A DNA stretch of 64,000 bases. Source: Dechloromonas sp. Dech2017. GTDB taxonomy: Bacteria > Pseudomonadota > Gammaproteobacteria > Burkholderiales > Rhodocyclaceae. Of the stretch, positions 36,901-44,465 are shown one piece after another. The stretch lies in NCBI GenBank assembly GCA_009469585.1, contig SSXW01000003.1, positions 62,001-126,000 on the forward strand. Reading direction: 5' to 3'. Each line of letters starts with the position of its first letter. Position 1 is the stretch's first letter. The translations under genes and the position numbers were made by a program. The notes under the pieces are model-generated. The model did no database searches and was not told the DNA's origin. It saw nothing but the letters and a program-made list of their open reading frames with translations.

Positions 36901-38346
36901 GGCCGGGACGCCGGCGACGGTCGCCGCCAGTTCCTTGAGCGCGCCCCGGTCTTCCGGCAGATTGACGCCCTGCGCCATGATGCGATCGAGCAGCGCCTCG
37001 GGCGAGGCGGGCAGCTCGCCGACCGTGTAGCCGGCGCCTTTCAAGGCGTGCAGCAGGTCGAACAGCGAGGCCGGCACGTCGAGGTTGTCGGCGCCGATGT
37101 TTTGCCGGCCCGGCGGGTGGTTGTAATAGACGACGGCCACCCGCTTGTCGCGGTTGGCCTTGGCGCGCAAGGCCAGCCAGCGCTCGAGGCGGGCGGCCAG
37201 GCGGTCGATCTCGGCGGCGAGCGGCAGCGGCGGGCGGACTTCGATGCCGGTCAGCCGGTCGGCCTGGGCCTGGCCGAGGGCCGAGACGACGATGGGCTGG
37301 CCGCTGCCCTGCAGTTCGGGCAGGGCGACGCGGTACTGCACCGAGTCGGCCGGCAGGCCGTCCGGCGACAGGCGCCATTGCGTCGTTGTCCGTTCGCTCA
37401 GGCGCAGCGCCTTGAACACTGGCACGTCGAGCTTGCGCAGGGCGTCGTTGACCGCCTCACGGCCCTCGGCGCCGCCGACGACGAAATCCTGCAGGACGAC
37501 GAGCGCCGCCGGTTTGGCCGGCGCGAGCAATTCAGGCAGGCGCTCCAGCGCCTGGCGCGAGGTGCCGCCCCAGCGGGTCAGCAGCTCGACGCAGGGCAGG
37601 CCACGCTTGTCGACGGCAGCGCAGATTGCGGCCGGGGCATCGCCGTCCATGTTGGCCAGGTCGAGGACGACGACGGCCGGTGCGGCCTTCAGTGCGAGGG
37701 CCCGGCCGGCCTGCCAGGCGGCGTCGCCGGCGATCTCGCGCGCTCCGTGGCGGACGCGGATGGCCGCTTCCGGGCGGGGTTCCGGCAAGGGCCGGCGGGG
37801 GTCGAGCAGGTGGGCGAACAGCGGCTGCGTGTTGTCGGCGCCCCAGGCCTGCCACAGCTGGCGGGCGGCCAGCCAGCGGCGGGCGGCGGGATGGGCCTGG
37901 GCGGCGGCCAGGGCCGGGGCCGGGATGTTTTCCAGGGTCAGGTCGCGCAGCGTTTCGGCCGGAAAACCGGCCAGCTGGCCATTGCCATCGCGGCTCATCA
38001 GGCTCAAACCGGCGTCGCCGTTGATCGCCAGCACCGCCGCCGACGGCCCGGCATGGCGGGCCAGCGCGTCCTTCAGGCGGCGCGCCGGCTCGCCGAACAC
38101 GGCGACGGCGAGCAGGCTGTCGGCCGAGCCCAGCCACTGGGCCACCTGCTTGTCGCTGGCCGCCATCAACTGGGCCGGCGTGCGTAGCGCGATACGGTCG
38201 CCGGGATGTTGCGCCAGGTGGCGATGCGCCGCCGCAATGGCGCTCGGCGCCGCCCGCTCGGTGACGACGGCGAACAGCGTCGCCGCCTGGGCGAGCAGCG
38301 GACCGACGAGGAGGAGCAGGCCGGCCAACCGGCGTAGGCGTTGCAT
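33994..38346 (-). CDS. Exported, membrane-anchored CobN-like chelatase subunit
   Basis: 1450 residues, longer than biosynthetic CobN (about 1250). It has two unusual ends. The N-terminus is a Sec signal peptide (RLRRLAGLLLLVGPLLAQA, residues 3-21), and the C-terminus has one transmembrane helix with a basic tail (about 1422-1450, LLGLLAASLALF then LWRGRQAV). The body carries CobN/Mg-chelatase H motifs such as YYNHPPGRQNIGADNLDVPA, HLGRHSTYEFLPGKAVG and RVGYRLGEKL. It should therefore act in the periplasm. The arrangement with ExbB-like and DUF2149 proteins resembles the hmuS-type clusters of Bacteroidota, in which a CobN-like protein removes iron from heme. Whether this one inserts or removes cobalt or another metal is open. 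A copy of the dispersed element encodes AAVNPKNGPKMES just before the anchor. Confidence 0.85.
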   Translation of the reverse strand: MQRLRRLAGLLLLVGPLLAQAATLFAVVTERAAPSAIAAAHRHLAQHPGDRIALRTPAQLMAASDKQVAQWLGSADSLLAVAVFGEPARRLKDALARHAGPSAAVLAINGDAGLSLMSRDGNGQLAGFPAETLRDLTLENIPAPALAAAQAHPAARRWLAARQLWQAWGADNTQPLFAHLLDPRRPLPEPRPEAAIRVRHGAREIAGDAAWQAGRALALKAAPAVVVLDLANMDGDAPAAICAAVDKRGLPCVELLTRWGGTSRQALERLPELLAPAKPAALVVLQDFVVGGAEGREAVNDALRKLDVPVFKALRLSERTTTQWRLSPDGLPADSVQYRVALPELQGSGQPIVVSALGQAQADRLTGIEVRPPLPLAAEIDRLAARLERWLALRAKANRDKRVAVVYYNHPPGRQNIGADNLDVPASLFDLLHALKGAGYTVGELPASPEALLDRIMAQGVNLPEDRGALKELAATVAGVPAADYARWFATLPARVQGEMTAGPLGRLHAEVREAEAGGERAVGRKRVESVFKELHHLVEGADHPKRQAAIGDLKALEAGYLACLAERSGRRCATLGALSRRLSGYGIEGLKGWGAAPGRVMVEGGRLLVPGLRFGNVFIGPQPPRGWEVDEELLHANTSVTPPHQYLAFYHWLRDTFQADAVVHLGRHSTYEFLPGKAVGLAADDYPSLIAADLPGIYPYIVDGVGEGTQAKRRGLAVMVDHLTPPLAATPLYDQLLALRQVVESFEAASSESLKAQAARTMREQVVALNLKAELEASMADVLAVRGIGFEAADDDLLAHEIGHYLTKLQEKFMPYGLHVFGRDWSRQALDLMLASMKQGGIDDPVTAQKLKDSPRLEMQGLLAGLDGRYIPPGKGNDPLRSPEALPTGRNFHAVDGDILPTRVGYRLGEKLAAQALARSAGPRCPPPAACPGQAAGSEGVILWASDAVRDEGVMVAFALALMGAEPVWNARGIVNDVRLKPGVARRDVIVTTSGLFRDLYPNLNHLIDRAGRLALAASAAGLAEQRPELKEALTAALAPVATASWGREAVADNRVAGEWLARLQALQGQGMAAAEAGRAAARRIFGDAPGAYGTGVNRLTERSGAWRERDEIGRAYRSRMGHAYGLDDAGEAAHAAFDAALDGIRRTYHGRASNLYGLLDNNDAFDYLGGLSLAVEGRTGRPPEALILQHAEPGRAEVEPLTTALLGELRGRFLNPAWLKPLMNHGYAGARTMGTEFLENLWGWQVTRPDLVGNWAWDEVKAVYFDDKQKLGLPQFLGQGHNAHVKAQMLAIFMVAAEKGFWKTDAATIKQLGGELARLVASNGLPGSGHTAPDHPMWRWLAPQLEAGEAQALGATLAKARGEMVAAATGGNRATQPTAAVNPKNGPKMESAAPEAAAAAEAAPRYYELTESPAPASDPVARTLTLLGLLAASLALFTLGLWRGRQAV
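34169..34208 (-). repeat. Dispersed 38-bp element, copy 13 (inside CobN-like gene)
   Basis: Sense relative to the gene. Full core GCTGCGGTCAAC, AAAAAC, GGGCC, AAAAATGG. Encodes AAVNPKNGPKMES in the linker before the C-terminal anchor. Confidence 0.88.
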
Positions 38347-38356
38347 CGGACCGGGT

Positions 38357-38947
38357 TCAGAACTCGAGGCCGGGCATGGCCTTGATGCCGCCCTGGAAGG
38401 CGTGTTTCTCCATGCCGATGTCGCTGACCGTGTCGGCGACGTCGCGCAGGCCCTGCGGCGCCGCCCGGCCGGTGACGATGACGTGCTGCATGGCCGGCCG
38501 GGTGAGCAGCTTGGCGATCACGACGTCGAGGTCGAGCCAGCCATACTTGAAGGCGTAGGTCATTTCGTCGAGGACGACGAGGCCGATGGCCGGGTTGCGC
38601 AAGTGCTCGCAGGCGACGGCCCAGGCGGCCTGGGCGGCCTTGGCGTCGCGCTCCTTGTCCTGGGTTTCCCAGGTGAAGCCCTCGCCGCCGACATGCCAGG
38701 CGACCCCCGGCTGGCGGCGGAAGAAGGCTTCCTCGCCGGTGTCCGAGCGGCCCTTGACGAACTGCACGACGCCGACCTGCAGGCCGTGGCCGAGCGCCCG
38801 GGCGACGACGCCGAAGGCGGCCGACGATTTGCCCTTGCCGTTGCCGGTGTTGACCACCAGCACGCCGCGCTCTTCCTGCGCCGCGTCGATCTTGCCGTCG
38901 ATGACGGCCTTCTTCTTCTGCATCCGTTCTTCGTGGGTGAGGGTCAT
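38357..38947 (-). CDS. cobO: Cob(I)yrinic acid a,c-diamide adenosyltransferase
   Basis: 196 residues from the ATG at 38947, which has GGGAG five bases upstream. The P-loop is GNGKGKS (residues 35-41); the family also shows VVQFVKGRSDTGEE and LDEMTYAFKYGWL. It attaches the adenosyl group to corrinoids, in synthesis or salvage (also called BtuR/CobA). It ends ten bases before the CobN-like start and belongs to the operon led by btuB. Confidence 0.94.
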   Translation of the reverse strand: MTLTHEERMQKKKAVIDGKIDAAQEERGVLVVNTGNGKGKSSAAFGVVARALGHGLQVGVVQFVKGRSDTGEEAFFRRQPGVAWHVGGEGFTWETQDKERDAKAAQAAWAVACEHLRNPAIGLVVLDEMTYAFKYGWLDLDVVIAKLLTRPAMQHVIVTGRAAPQGLRDVADTVSDIGMEKHAFQGGIKAMPGLEF

Positions 38948-39018
38948 GGGGTCTCCCGAAAGCTTGCTGAAAGTGTCCGGCGGCCGGGCATTGCCACCCC
39001 CCAAGGGGGCTTCTTACG

Positions 39019-39057
39019 GGCGCGGTCAACCGGAAAAAATGGCCAAAAATGAAATTT
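39019..39057 (+). repeat. Dispersed 38-bp element, copy 14 (closest to consensus)
   Basis: CGCGGTCAACCGG, AAAAAA, TGGCC, AAAAATG, AAATTTTC. It lies two bases beyond the btuD stop, so the btuD transcript reads the T-rich strand before cobO. Confidence 0.9.
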
Positions 39058-39059
39058 TC

Positions 39060-39833
39060 CTAGTCGGGGATGAAGCAGCGCCGGCCGCCGTCCTCGATCT
39101 GGCGTAGGCGGTAGCCGTAGAGTTCAGACAGGGCATCGGCGGTGAGCAGCGCATCGACCGTACCCGACTCGGTCCGCCCGTCGCCGAAGACGAGCAGCGC
39201 CCGGTCGCAGAAACGATGGGCCAGGGCCGGGTCGTGCAGGACCATGACGATGCCCGCCCCGGCCTGGCGGGCGGTGCCGGCGAACAGTTCGAGCACGGCC
39301 ATCTGGTGGTTGAGGTCGAGGTGGGACAGCGGCTCGTCGAGCAGGTATAGCGGGGCGTCCTGGGTGAGCAGGGTGGCGATCGCCAGGCGCTGCCGCTCGC
39401 CGCCCGACAGGGTGTGGATGGCCCGGCTTTCCATGCCGGCCAGCCCGACCGCCTGCAAGGCCCGGCCGGCCGCTTCGGCATCGCTCCGGCTCTCCCAGTC
39501 CCAGCGCCCGAGGTGGGGATGGCGGCCGGTCAGCGCCGTTTCCAGCACCGTCGACCCGAAGGGGTCGGACTGGAACTGGCCTAGCCAGCCCCGGCGCAGC
39601 GCCGCCTGGCGGGGCGGCAGGGTCGCAGCATCGGCGCCGTCCAACAGCACGCTGCCGGCGGCCGGCGAGCGCAGCCCGGCCAGCGTCGCCAGCAGCGTCG
39701 ACTTGCCGGCCCCGTTGCGGCCGAGGATGGCGAGGCGCTCGCCGCCGGCCAGCGCCAGATCGAGCCGGTCTACCACCCGGCGGCCGCCGACGTCGACGGC
39801 CAGGGCGCGGGCTTCGAGCAGGCGCCGGCTCAT
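39060..39833 (-). CDS. btuD: Vitamin B12 ABC importer ATPase BtuD
   Basis: 257 residues. Walker A is GRNGAGKST (38-46), the ABC signature is LSGGERQRLA (about 142) and Walker B is LYLLDEPLSHLD. It is the ATPase of a FecCD-type importer for corrinoids. The start overlaps the btuC stop by four bases. No periplasmic binding protein (btuF) is encoded in the window. Confidence 0.92.
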   Translation of the reverse strand: MSRRLLEARALAVDVGGRRVVDRLDLALAGGERLAILGRNGAGKSTLLATLAGLRSPAAGSVLLDGADAATLPPRQAALRRGWLGQFQSDPFGSTVLETALTGRHPHLGRWDWESRSDAEAAGRALQAVGLAGMESRAIHTLSGGERQRLAIATLLTQDAPLYLLDEPLSHLDLNHQMAVLELFAGTARQAGAGIVMVLHDPALAHRFCDRALLVFGDGRTESGTVDALLTADALSELYGYRLRQIEDGGRRCFIPD

Positions 39834-40807
39834 CTGGGCTGCCTCGACAGCAGGAAGAGGAAGACCGGCACGCCGATCAGCGCCGTCAGCACGCCCACCG
39901 GCAACTGCTGCGGGGCGATCAGCGTGCGCGCCAGCGTATCGGCCAGGACCAGCAGCGAACCGCCGGCCAGCACCGAGGCCGGCAGCAGCAGGCGCTGGTC
40001 GTTGCCGGTGGCCAGCCGCACCAGATGCGGCACGACGAGGCCGATGAAGCCGATCGAACCGGCCGTCGTCACCGACGCCGCGGTGGCCAGCGAGGCGAGC
40101 AGGTAGATGGTGTAGCGCAGGCGATCCACCGCCACGCCCAGGGCCCGGGCCTGCATCAGGCCGCGGCTCAACAGGTTCAGTTCGCGGGCGAAGGGCATGG
40201 CCAGCGCCAGCGCCGCCGCCAGCAGCAGCAGGGGCGGCCACCAGCGGGCACTCTGCCCGAGATCGCCCATCAGCCAGAAAAGCATGCCGCGCAGCTTGTG
40301 CTCGTCGGCGATGGCCAGCATCAGCGCGACCAGCGCCCCGCAGCCGGCGGCGACGATGACCCCGGTCAGCAGCAGGCGGGTCTGCGTCCAGCTGCCGTCG
40401 CCATGGGCCAGTCCGAAGACGATGAACATTGCGGCCAGCGCCCCGACGAAGGCCAGCCCGTCCACGCCGAAGGCCGGCAGGCCGACAAGCAGCGCGAACA
40501 TCGCCCCCACCCCGGCCCCGCCGGAAATGCCCAGCACGTACGGGTCGGCCAGCGGATTGCGCAACAGCACCTGCATCAGCGCCCCGGCCAGCGCCAGCAG
40601 GCCGCCGCAGGCGAAACCGGCCAGCGCCCGCGGCAGGCGCAGCTCGACGACGATCTCGCCGCCGCCCCCGCCCCGGCCGAGCAAGGCCCCCAGCACCTCG
40701 CCCGGCGCCACCCGATAACTGCCCACCGTCAACGCCAGCCCGATGCTGAACACGGCCAGCACGGCCAGCAGGCCGAGGATCAGGAGAGCGCGGCGGCGGG
40801 TGGGCAT
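39830..40807 (-). CDS. btuC: Vitamin B12 ABC importer permease BtuC
   Basis: 325 residues with about ten transmembrane helices of the FecCD/BtuC fold; signatures include RLPRALAGFACGGLLALAGA, NPLADPYVLGISGGAGVGA and GSIGFIGLVVPHLVR. Corrinoid specificity is inferred from the riboswitch and the btuB gene directly upstream; FecCD permeases also serve siderophores. It starts three bases after the btuB stop. Confidence 0.92.
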   Translation of the reverse strand: MPTRRRALLILGLLAVLAVFSIGLALTVGSYRVAPGEVLGALLGRGGGGGEIVVELRLPRALAGFACGGLLALAGALMQVLLRNPLADPYVLGISGGAGVGAMFALLVGLPAFGVDGLAFVGALAAMFIVFGLAHGDGSWTQTRLLLTGVIVAAGCGALVALMLAIADEHKLRGMLFWLMGDLGQSARWWPPLLLLAAALALAMPFARELNLLSRGLMQARALGVAVDRLRYTIYLLASLATAASVTTAGSIGFIGLVVPHLVRLATGNDQRLLLPASVLAGGSLLVLADTLARTLIAPQQLPVGVLTALIGVPVFLFLLSRQPR

Positions 40808-40810
40808 GGC

Positions 40811-42628
40811 TTATTTCGGGCTGTAGCGAATGCCGACGAAAGCGTTGAGGCCCAGCGTACCGTAGCCGAGCACCGTTTCGTAGCGGCGGTCGAACAGGTT
40901 GTTGACCCGCCCTTCGATGGCCCAGTCCTTGCCAATGAGGTAACGGCCGGTCAGGTTGACCAGCGCGTAACCGCCCATCGGCCCGGTTTCGGTATTGGTG
41001 TTGTAGCGCTGGCCGACCGCCAGCCATTCGCCGCCCACTTCGAAGGGGCCGAACTGGCGCAAGACGGAAAGCGTGGCCCGCTGGCGGGCACGCCGACCGA
41101 GGCGCTGGTCGGTATCCTCGTTGCGCGCGTCGAGGAAATCGGCGGTGGCGCCCAATGTCCACTGGTCGAAACGCCCCTGGTAGGCCAGCGTCACGCCTTC
41201 CAGACGGGCCTGCGAGACGTTTTCATACTTGAACGTCGAAAACGACCAGTCGATCAGATTTTCCACCCGGTTCAAATAATAGGTGGCCGAAACGGTATGC
41301 AGGCCGCTGTCCCAGATCAGCGCCGCCTCGCGGTTTCTCGCCTTTTCCGGCTGCAGCGACGGGTTGCCGCTGTACTGGTCGAACAACTGGTAGAGCGAAG
41401 GTGCCTTGAAGGCCGTTCCGTAGCTGACATGGGTCCGCCACTGGCGGGCCAGCTGCAGGCCGTAGGCCAGGGCGTAGGTATTGGCCGTGCCGAAAGACGA
41501 ATGATCGTCGTGACGACCGCTGACCTGCCAGCGATGAATGCCGTGGTTGGCCGTCCACCCGGCAACCAGGGAATTGATCGAAATCTCCGAATCAGCAGTA
41601 AAACTGGTTTTCGGCGTCACCGACTGCTCGAGGCGCTCGGCCGAAATCAGGCCGGTGCCGAGGGGCAGCCGGATGTCGTTCTGCCAGCCGAGCTGCTTGC
41701 TGTGCGTGCGCAGCCAGTCACCGGTAACCGGGCCACCAGAGTAAAAATTGTTCTGGTAGTCGACCGCCTCGCCGTAGTGCAGCCGGCTGTTCCAGCTGTC
41801 GGCCAAGCGATTCTTGCTGAAGACCTGCCACTGCTCGGAATCGAACTTGACCCGGCTATCGAAAGTTCCCTTGCCGTTAGTGCTGTCATAGTAGGTCTTG
41901 CCTTCGTTGCGCCGGTAGGAGAAACCGAGCTCGTGGCCGGCGGCGGGAAGAAAGGACACGGCAGCCGAGCCGCCGGTATTCTCGTAATTGTCCTTGTCGG
42001 CATCCTTGTTGATGGCATTCCGGCGGGCCGAAATACTGTCGGAAGATTGCCGGTTGCCCTGCACACGAAAACGCCAGTGTTCGCTGCCACCGGACAGACC
42101 GGCCGACATCTGGGCAGTGTTCTCGCTGCCATAGCCGACGAAACCATCGGCTCTCAGCCCGGGGCTGCCGCGCCGGGTGAAGATCTGGATGACCCCGCCC
42201 AGCGCATCGGCGCCGTAGAGCGTCGCGGCCGGACCACGCAGGATTTCGATGCGTTCGACGTCGGCCAGCGGCACGAAGCGCAACGGCGAGCCCGAAAGAT
42301 CGACGGAATTGATGGGAATGCCATCGACCAGCACCTTGGTCTGATCAGGGCGCGAGCCGCGGATGTAAAAACTGGTCGAGGTGCCGGGGCCGCCCGAACT
42401 GGCGGTCTGGATGCCGGGCTGGCGGGCGAGCAGTTCGGTGATGGTGCCTTGACCATTGCGGTCGATTTCCTCGCGGTCGATGACCGTCACATCGGACAGC
42501 AGTTCGGAGGCGCGCATTTCCTGGCGCGTGGCCGTCACCACGACCGGATTCAGGCTGGACTCGGCCTGGGCGGAACAGGCGATAACGGCCGGCAACATGG
42601 CCGCCAGCGGCTTCAAACGTGGATACAT
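40811..42628 (-). CDS. btuB: Outer-membrane vitamin B12 receptor BtuB
   Basis: 605 residues from the ATG at 42628. The signal peptide (about 1-20, ending SAQA-ESSL) is followed by the TonB-box-like NPVVVTATRQEM. The plug has GQGTITELLARQPGIQ and SFYIRGSRPDQTKVLVDGIP, and the barrel ends NAFVGIRYSPK. It is the size of E. coli BtuB (about 614) and has its typical plug. A cobalamin riboswitch lies upstream, and btuC-btuD follow. Confidence 0.93.
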   Translation of the reverse strand: MYPRLKPLAAMLPAVIACSAQAESSLNPVVVTATRQEMRASELLSDVTVIDREEIDRNGQGTITELLARQPGIQTASSGGPGTSTSFYIRGSRPDQTKVLVDGIPINSVDLSGSPLRFVPLADVERIEILRGPAATLYGADALGGVIQIFTRRGSPGLRADGFVGYGSENTAQMSAGLSGGSEHWRFRVQGNRQSSDSISARRNAINKDADKDNYENTGGSAAVSFLPAAGHELGFSYRRNEGKTYYDSTNGKGTFDSRVKFDSEQWQVFSKNRLADSWNSRLHYGEAVDYQNNFYSGGPVTGDWLRTHSKQLGWQNDIRLPLGTGLISAERLEQSVTPKTSFTADSEISINSLVAGWTANHGIHRWQVSGRHDDHSSFGTANTYALAYGLQLARQWRTHVSYGTAFKAPSLYQLFDQYSGNPSLQPEKARNREAALIWDSGLHTVSATYYLNRVENLIDWSFSTFKYENVSQARLEGVTLAYQGRFDQWTLGATADFLDARNEDTDQRLGRRARQRATLSVLRQFGPFEVGGEWLAVGQRYNTNTETGPMGGYALVNLTGRYLIGKDWAIEGRVNNLFDRRYETVLGYGTLGLNAFVGIRYSPK

Positions 42629-42758
42629 GATTTTCCCTTTCCCGGCAGGCGTCCCCGCGAGCCGGAACAGCATTGACATGAAAATGCGCGGGAGAAGGGC
42701 TGCTTGCGGTCGGGATGCGATAACCGGCACCACACCCCCGTGGCACTTTCGCTCGTTG

Positions 42759-42937
42759 TCCCAGGCCGGTATCCGGGCTTGCAAGTCTTGACGCGTCGCC
42801 TTCCCAGGTCGAACCCAGTGGCTTTGTGACGCGCCCGCACTTGCTTACCGTTGCGGGGGCAGCAGCGGAGTTGTCTCATTGGAGACGCACCGCTTTCCCG
42901 TTTAACTGCGTTTGGAGAATCCGCACGCAGCACCTGA
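42759..42937 (-). promoter_or_regulatory. Cobalamin riboswitch (upstream of btuB)
   Basis: The minus strand contains GCTGCCCCCGCAACGGTAAG, the upstream TTAAACGGGAAAG segment and the GCCACTGGG loop. It sits about 130 bases before the btuB start and should repress the whole btuB-btuC-btuD-cobO-cobN-like operon when B12 is plentiful. The rest of the 438-base gap 42629-43066 holds only the riboswitch expression platform and the zapB-like promoter region. Confidence 0.95.
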
Positions 42938-43066
42938 CACGGCGCGCATTCTACATCCATTGCCCGGATGCGTCATCCGGAACGGCTTGAAAATTACGAT
43001 AAACCACTTTTAGAATAATGGCTTAGTCCTTGACCGGATGGCATTTTTCCCACTATAGTGCGCGCC

Positions 43067-43264
43067 ATGAATGCCGAACTCGAAACGCTCGAAGCCAAGA
43101 TCGAACAGGTCGTCGCCCTGGTTCACCAGTTGCGTGCCGAAAACGAGGTCTTGCGCAATCAGATGGTGGCAGCGGAGGCCGAACGGCTGCATCTGCGCCA
43201 GACGATGACGACGGCCCGCGAGCGCCTCGAAGGCCTGATGGACAAGATTCCCGAGGACGCATGA
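43067..43264 (+). CDS. ZapB-like coiled-coil protein (TIGR02449 type)
   Basis: 65 residues from the ATG at 43067 (a GTG nine bases earlier is possible). Almost the entire protein is one coiled coil with leucine heptads (IEQVVALVHQLRAENEVLRN). Small proteins of this type precede zapA in many beta- and gammaproteobacteria and are presumed cell-division accessories. It ends one base before zapA. Confidence 0.8.
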   Translation: MNAELETLEAKIEQVVALVHQLRAENEVLRNQMVAAEAERLHLRQTMTTARERLEGLMDKIPEDA

Positions 43265-43265
43265 G

Positions 43266-43601
43266 ATGAATGGCGAGCCGAACTTCCTCGACGTCAACAT
43301 CATGGGACGCGAATACCGCGTCGCCTGCACCCCGGAAGAGCGCGAGGCCCTGCTGGCTTCGGTCAATCTGGTCGACAGCAAGATGCGCGAGATTGCCCAG
43401 CGCACCAAGAACACCATCGCCGAGCGGGTCGCCGTCATGGCCGCCCTCAACATCGCCCATGAACACCTGGCCGCGGCCAGCGGCGCCCCGGCCAAAGAGT
43501 TTGCCGAAGCGGTTGATACTTCCGAAGCGAAGCGTAGAATCGACGGCATGGGAGCGCGGCTGGATTCCGTGCTGGCGCCACAGCAGCGACTGGATCTCTA
43601 G
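43266..43601 (+). CDS. zapA: Cell division protein ZapA
   Basis: 111 residues. The N-terminal domain carries LDVNIMGREYRVACTPEERE and LLASVNLVDSKMREI, followed by a C-terminal coiled coil. It crosslinks FtsZ filaments at the division site. The gene is followed by 6S RNA, the conserved arrangement in proteobacteria. Confidence 0.94.
   Translation: MNGEPNFLDVNIMGREYRVACTPEEREALLASVNLVDSKMREIAQRTKNTIAERVAVMAALNIAHEHLAAASGAPAKEFAEAVDTSEAKRRIDGMGARLDSVLAPQQRLDL
43513..43540 (+). promoter_or_regulatory. Candidate sigma70 promoter for a 6S RNA precursor
   Basis: TTGATA and TAGAAT are separated by 16 bases near the 3' end of zapA, about 90 bases before mature 6S RNA. It could make a longer precursor, as E. 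coli ssrS has; chance occurrence in coding DNA is possible. Confidence 0.35.
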
Positions 43602-43628
43602 CCGTTTGCTGACGGCGTAGCCCGACCT

Positions 43629-43807
43629 GTGTTCCCTGCGGTGTTTGTTAAGGCCATACATTCCTTGAACCAATGCTAATTGGCATCGGTAGCCGACCGT
43701 TGAAACCGCTGTTGTGCGCACTCTGCTTCGAGTGTGCCTGAGGCGGGAGGAAGGCAGCCACTCTGGACCCAGGTTCAGGATGCCGGCCTGACGGCACTCG
43801 CGGGGGC
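43629..43807 (+). ncRNA. ssrS: 6S RNA
   Basis: A non-coding stretch of about 180 bases directly after zapA. Its ends can pair (CCCTGCGGTG near the 5' end with CACTCGCGGGG near the 3' end), giving the long closing stem around a large central bubble typical of 6S RNA, which mimics an open promoter and binds the sigma70 holoenzyme. The position after zapA matches the usual synteny. Ends are approximate. Confidence 0.88.
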
Positions 43808-43814
43808 CAAACCA

Positions 43815-43850
43815 ACGGGCGGCAGATAGTTCTGCCGCCCGTTTCCATTT
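43815..43850 (+). terminator. Rho-independent terminator after 6S RNA
   Basis: A perfect 12-bp stem (ACGGGCGGCAGA / TCTGCCGCCCGT) with a four-base loop, followed by TTCCATTTT. It ends the zapA-6S transcription unit. Confidence 0.9.
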
Positions 43851-43889
43851 TCTGTTTTGCCGCCAGCCACCACCGGCCGGACGCGCGCC

Positions 43890-44456
43890 TCAGAGACGCG
43901 ACAGGCGTTTCTCGAGCCGGGCGACGTCGTCGCGCAACTGACCGACAGCGCTGGCAAAGGCGCTGATCTCGCGCGGGGCCGGAAGCAGGGCGGAATCCTC
44001 GACGGCGTATTCGACGACGTTCTCGGCGGTCCGCCGCAAACCGCCTTGCAGCCCGCTGGCCAGCGAACGGCCCAGGCGCACCAGGCGATGCGCGGCGATA
44101 TCGCCGATCACCGCGGCGAGGTCGGCCTCGACATCCCAGCGCAGGTTGCGGAAGACGAAACCCAGGCTTTCGGCGGTGTCGACCGAACCGGCCAGGCGAA
44201 CCGAGGCGAACAACTGGTCACGATCGGCCAAGGCCTTGAACACGGCATCGGCCGGCACGGTCAGGGTGACATCCGGTGTTTCGGCGGCCGATGCATGAAA
44301 CAAGCCGCTTTCATCGATGCCCAGGCCCATGCCGAACGGCCCGGCATCGATCCGGATCTGGGCCCCGGCCTGGGCGCGCAACTTGTCCTGCGCCCAGCGT
44401 TCGCTGCGAATCAGGTGGTTCAGCCCGTGGACGGCGAGTTGCCGCATCGCATCCAT
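43890..44456 (-). CDS. ubiJ: Ubiquinone biosynthesis accessory factor UbiJ
   Basis: 188 residues. The N-terminal SCP2-type lipid-binding domain (PDVTLTVPADAVFKALADRD, VRLAGSVDTAESLGFVFRNL) is followed by a helical C-terminus ending in a coiled coil (LRDDVARLEKRLSRL). UbiJ scaffolds the hydroxylase and methylase complex of ubiquinone synthesis. It follows ubiE directly, the usual order ubiE-ubiJ(-ubiB). Confidence 0.85.
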   Translation of the reverse strand: MDAMRQLAVHGLNHLIRSERWAQDKLRAQAGAQIRIDAGPFGMGLGIDESGLFHASAAETPDVTLTVPADAVFKALADRDQLFASVRLAGSVDTAESLGFVFRNLRWDVEADLAAVIGDIAAHRLVRLGRSLASGLQGGLRRTAENVVEYAVEDSALLPAPREISAFASAVGQLRDDVARLEKRLSRL

Positions 44457-44465
44457 CGCGTCGGC

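Noticed and set aside
33592-38187. A 1531-codon open frame on the plus strand opposite the CobN-like gene.
   Set aside because: It is an antisense shadow: the minus-strand frame carries clear CobN motifs.
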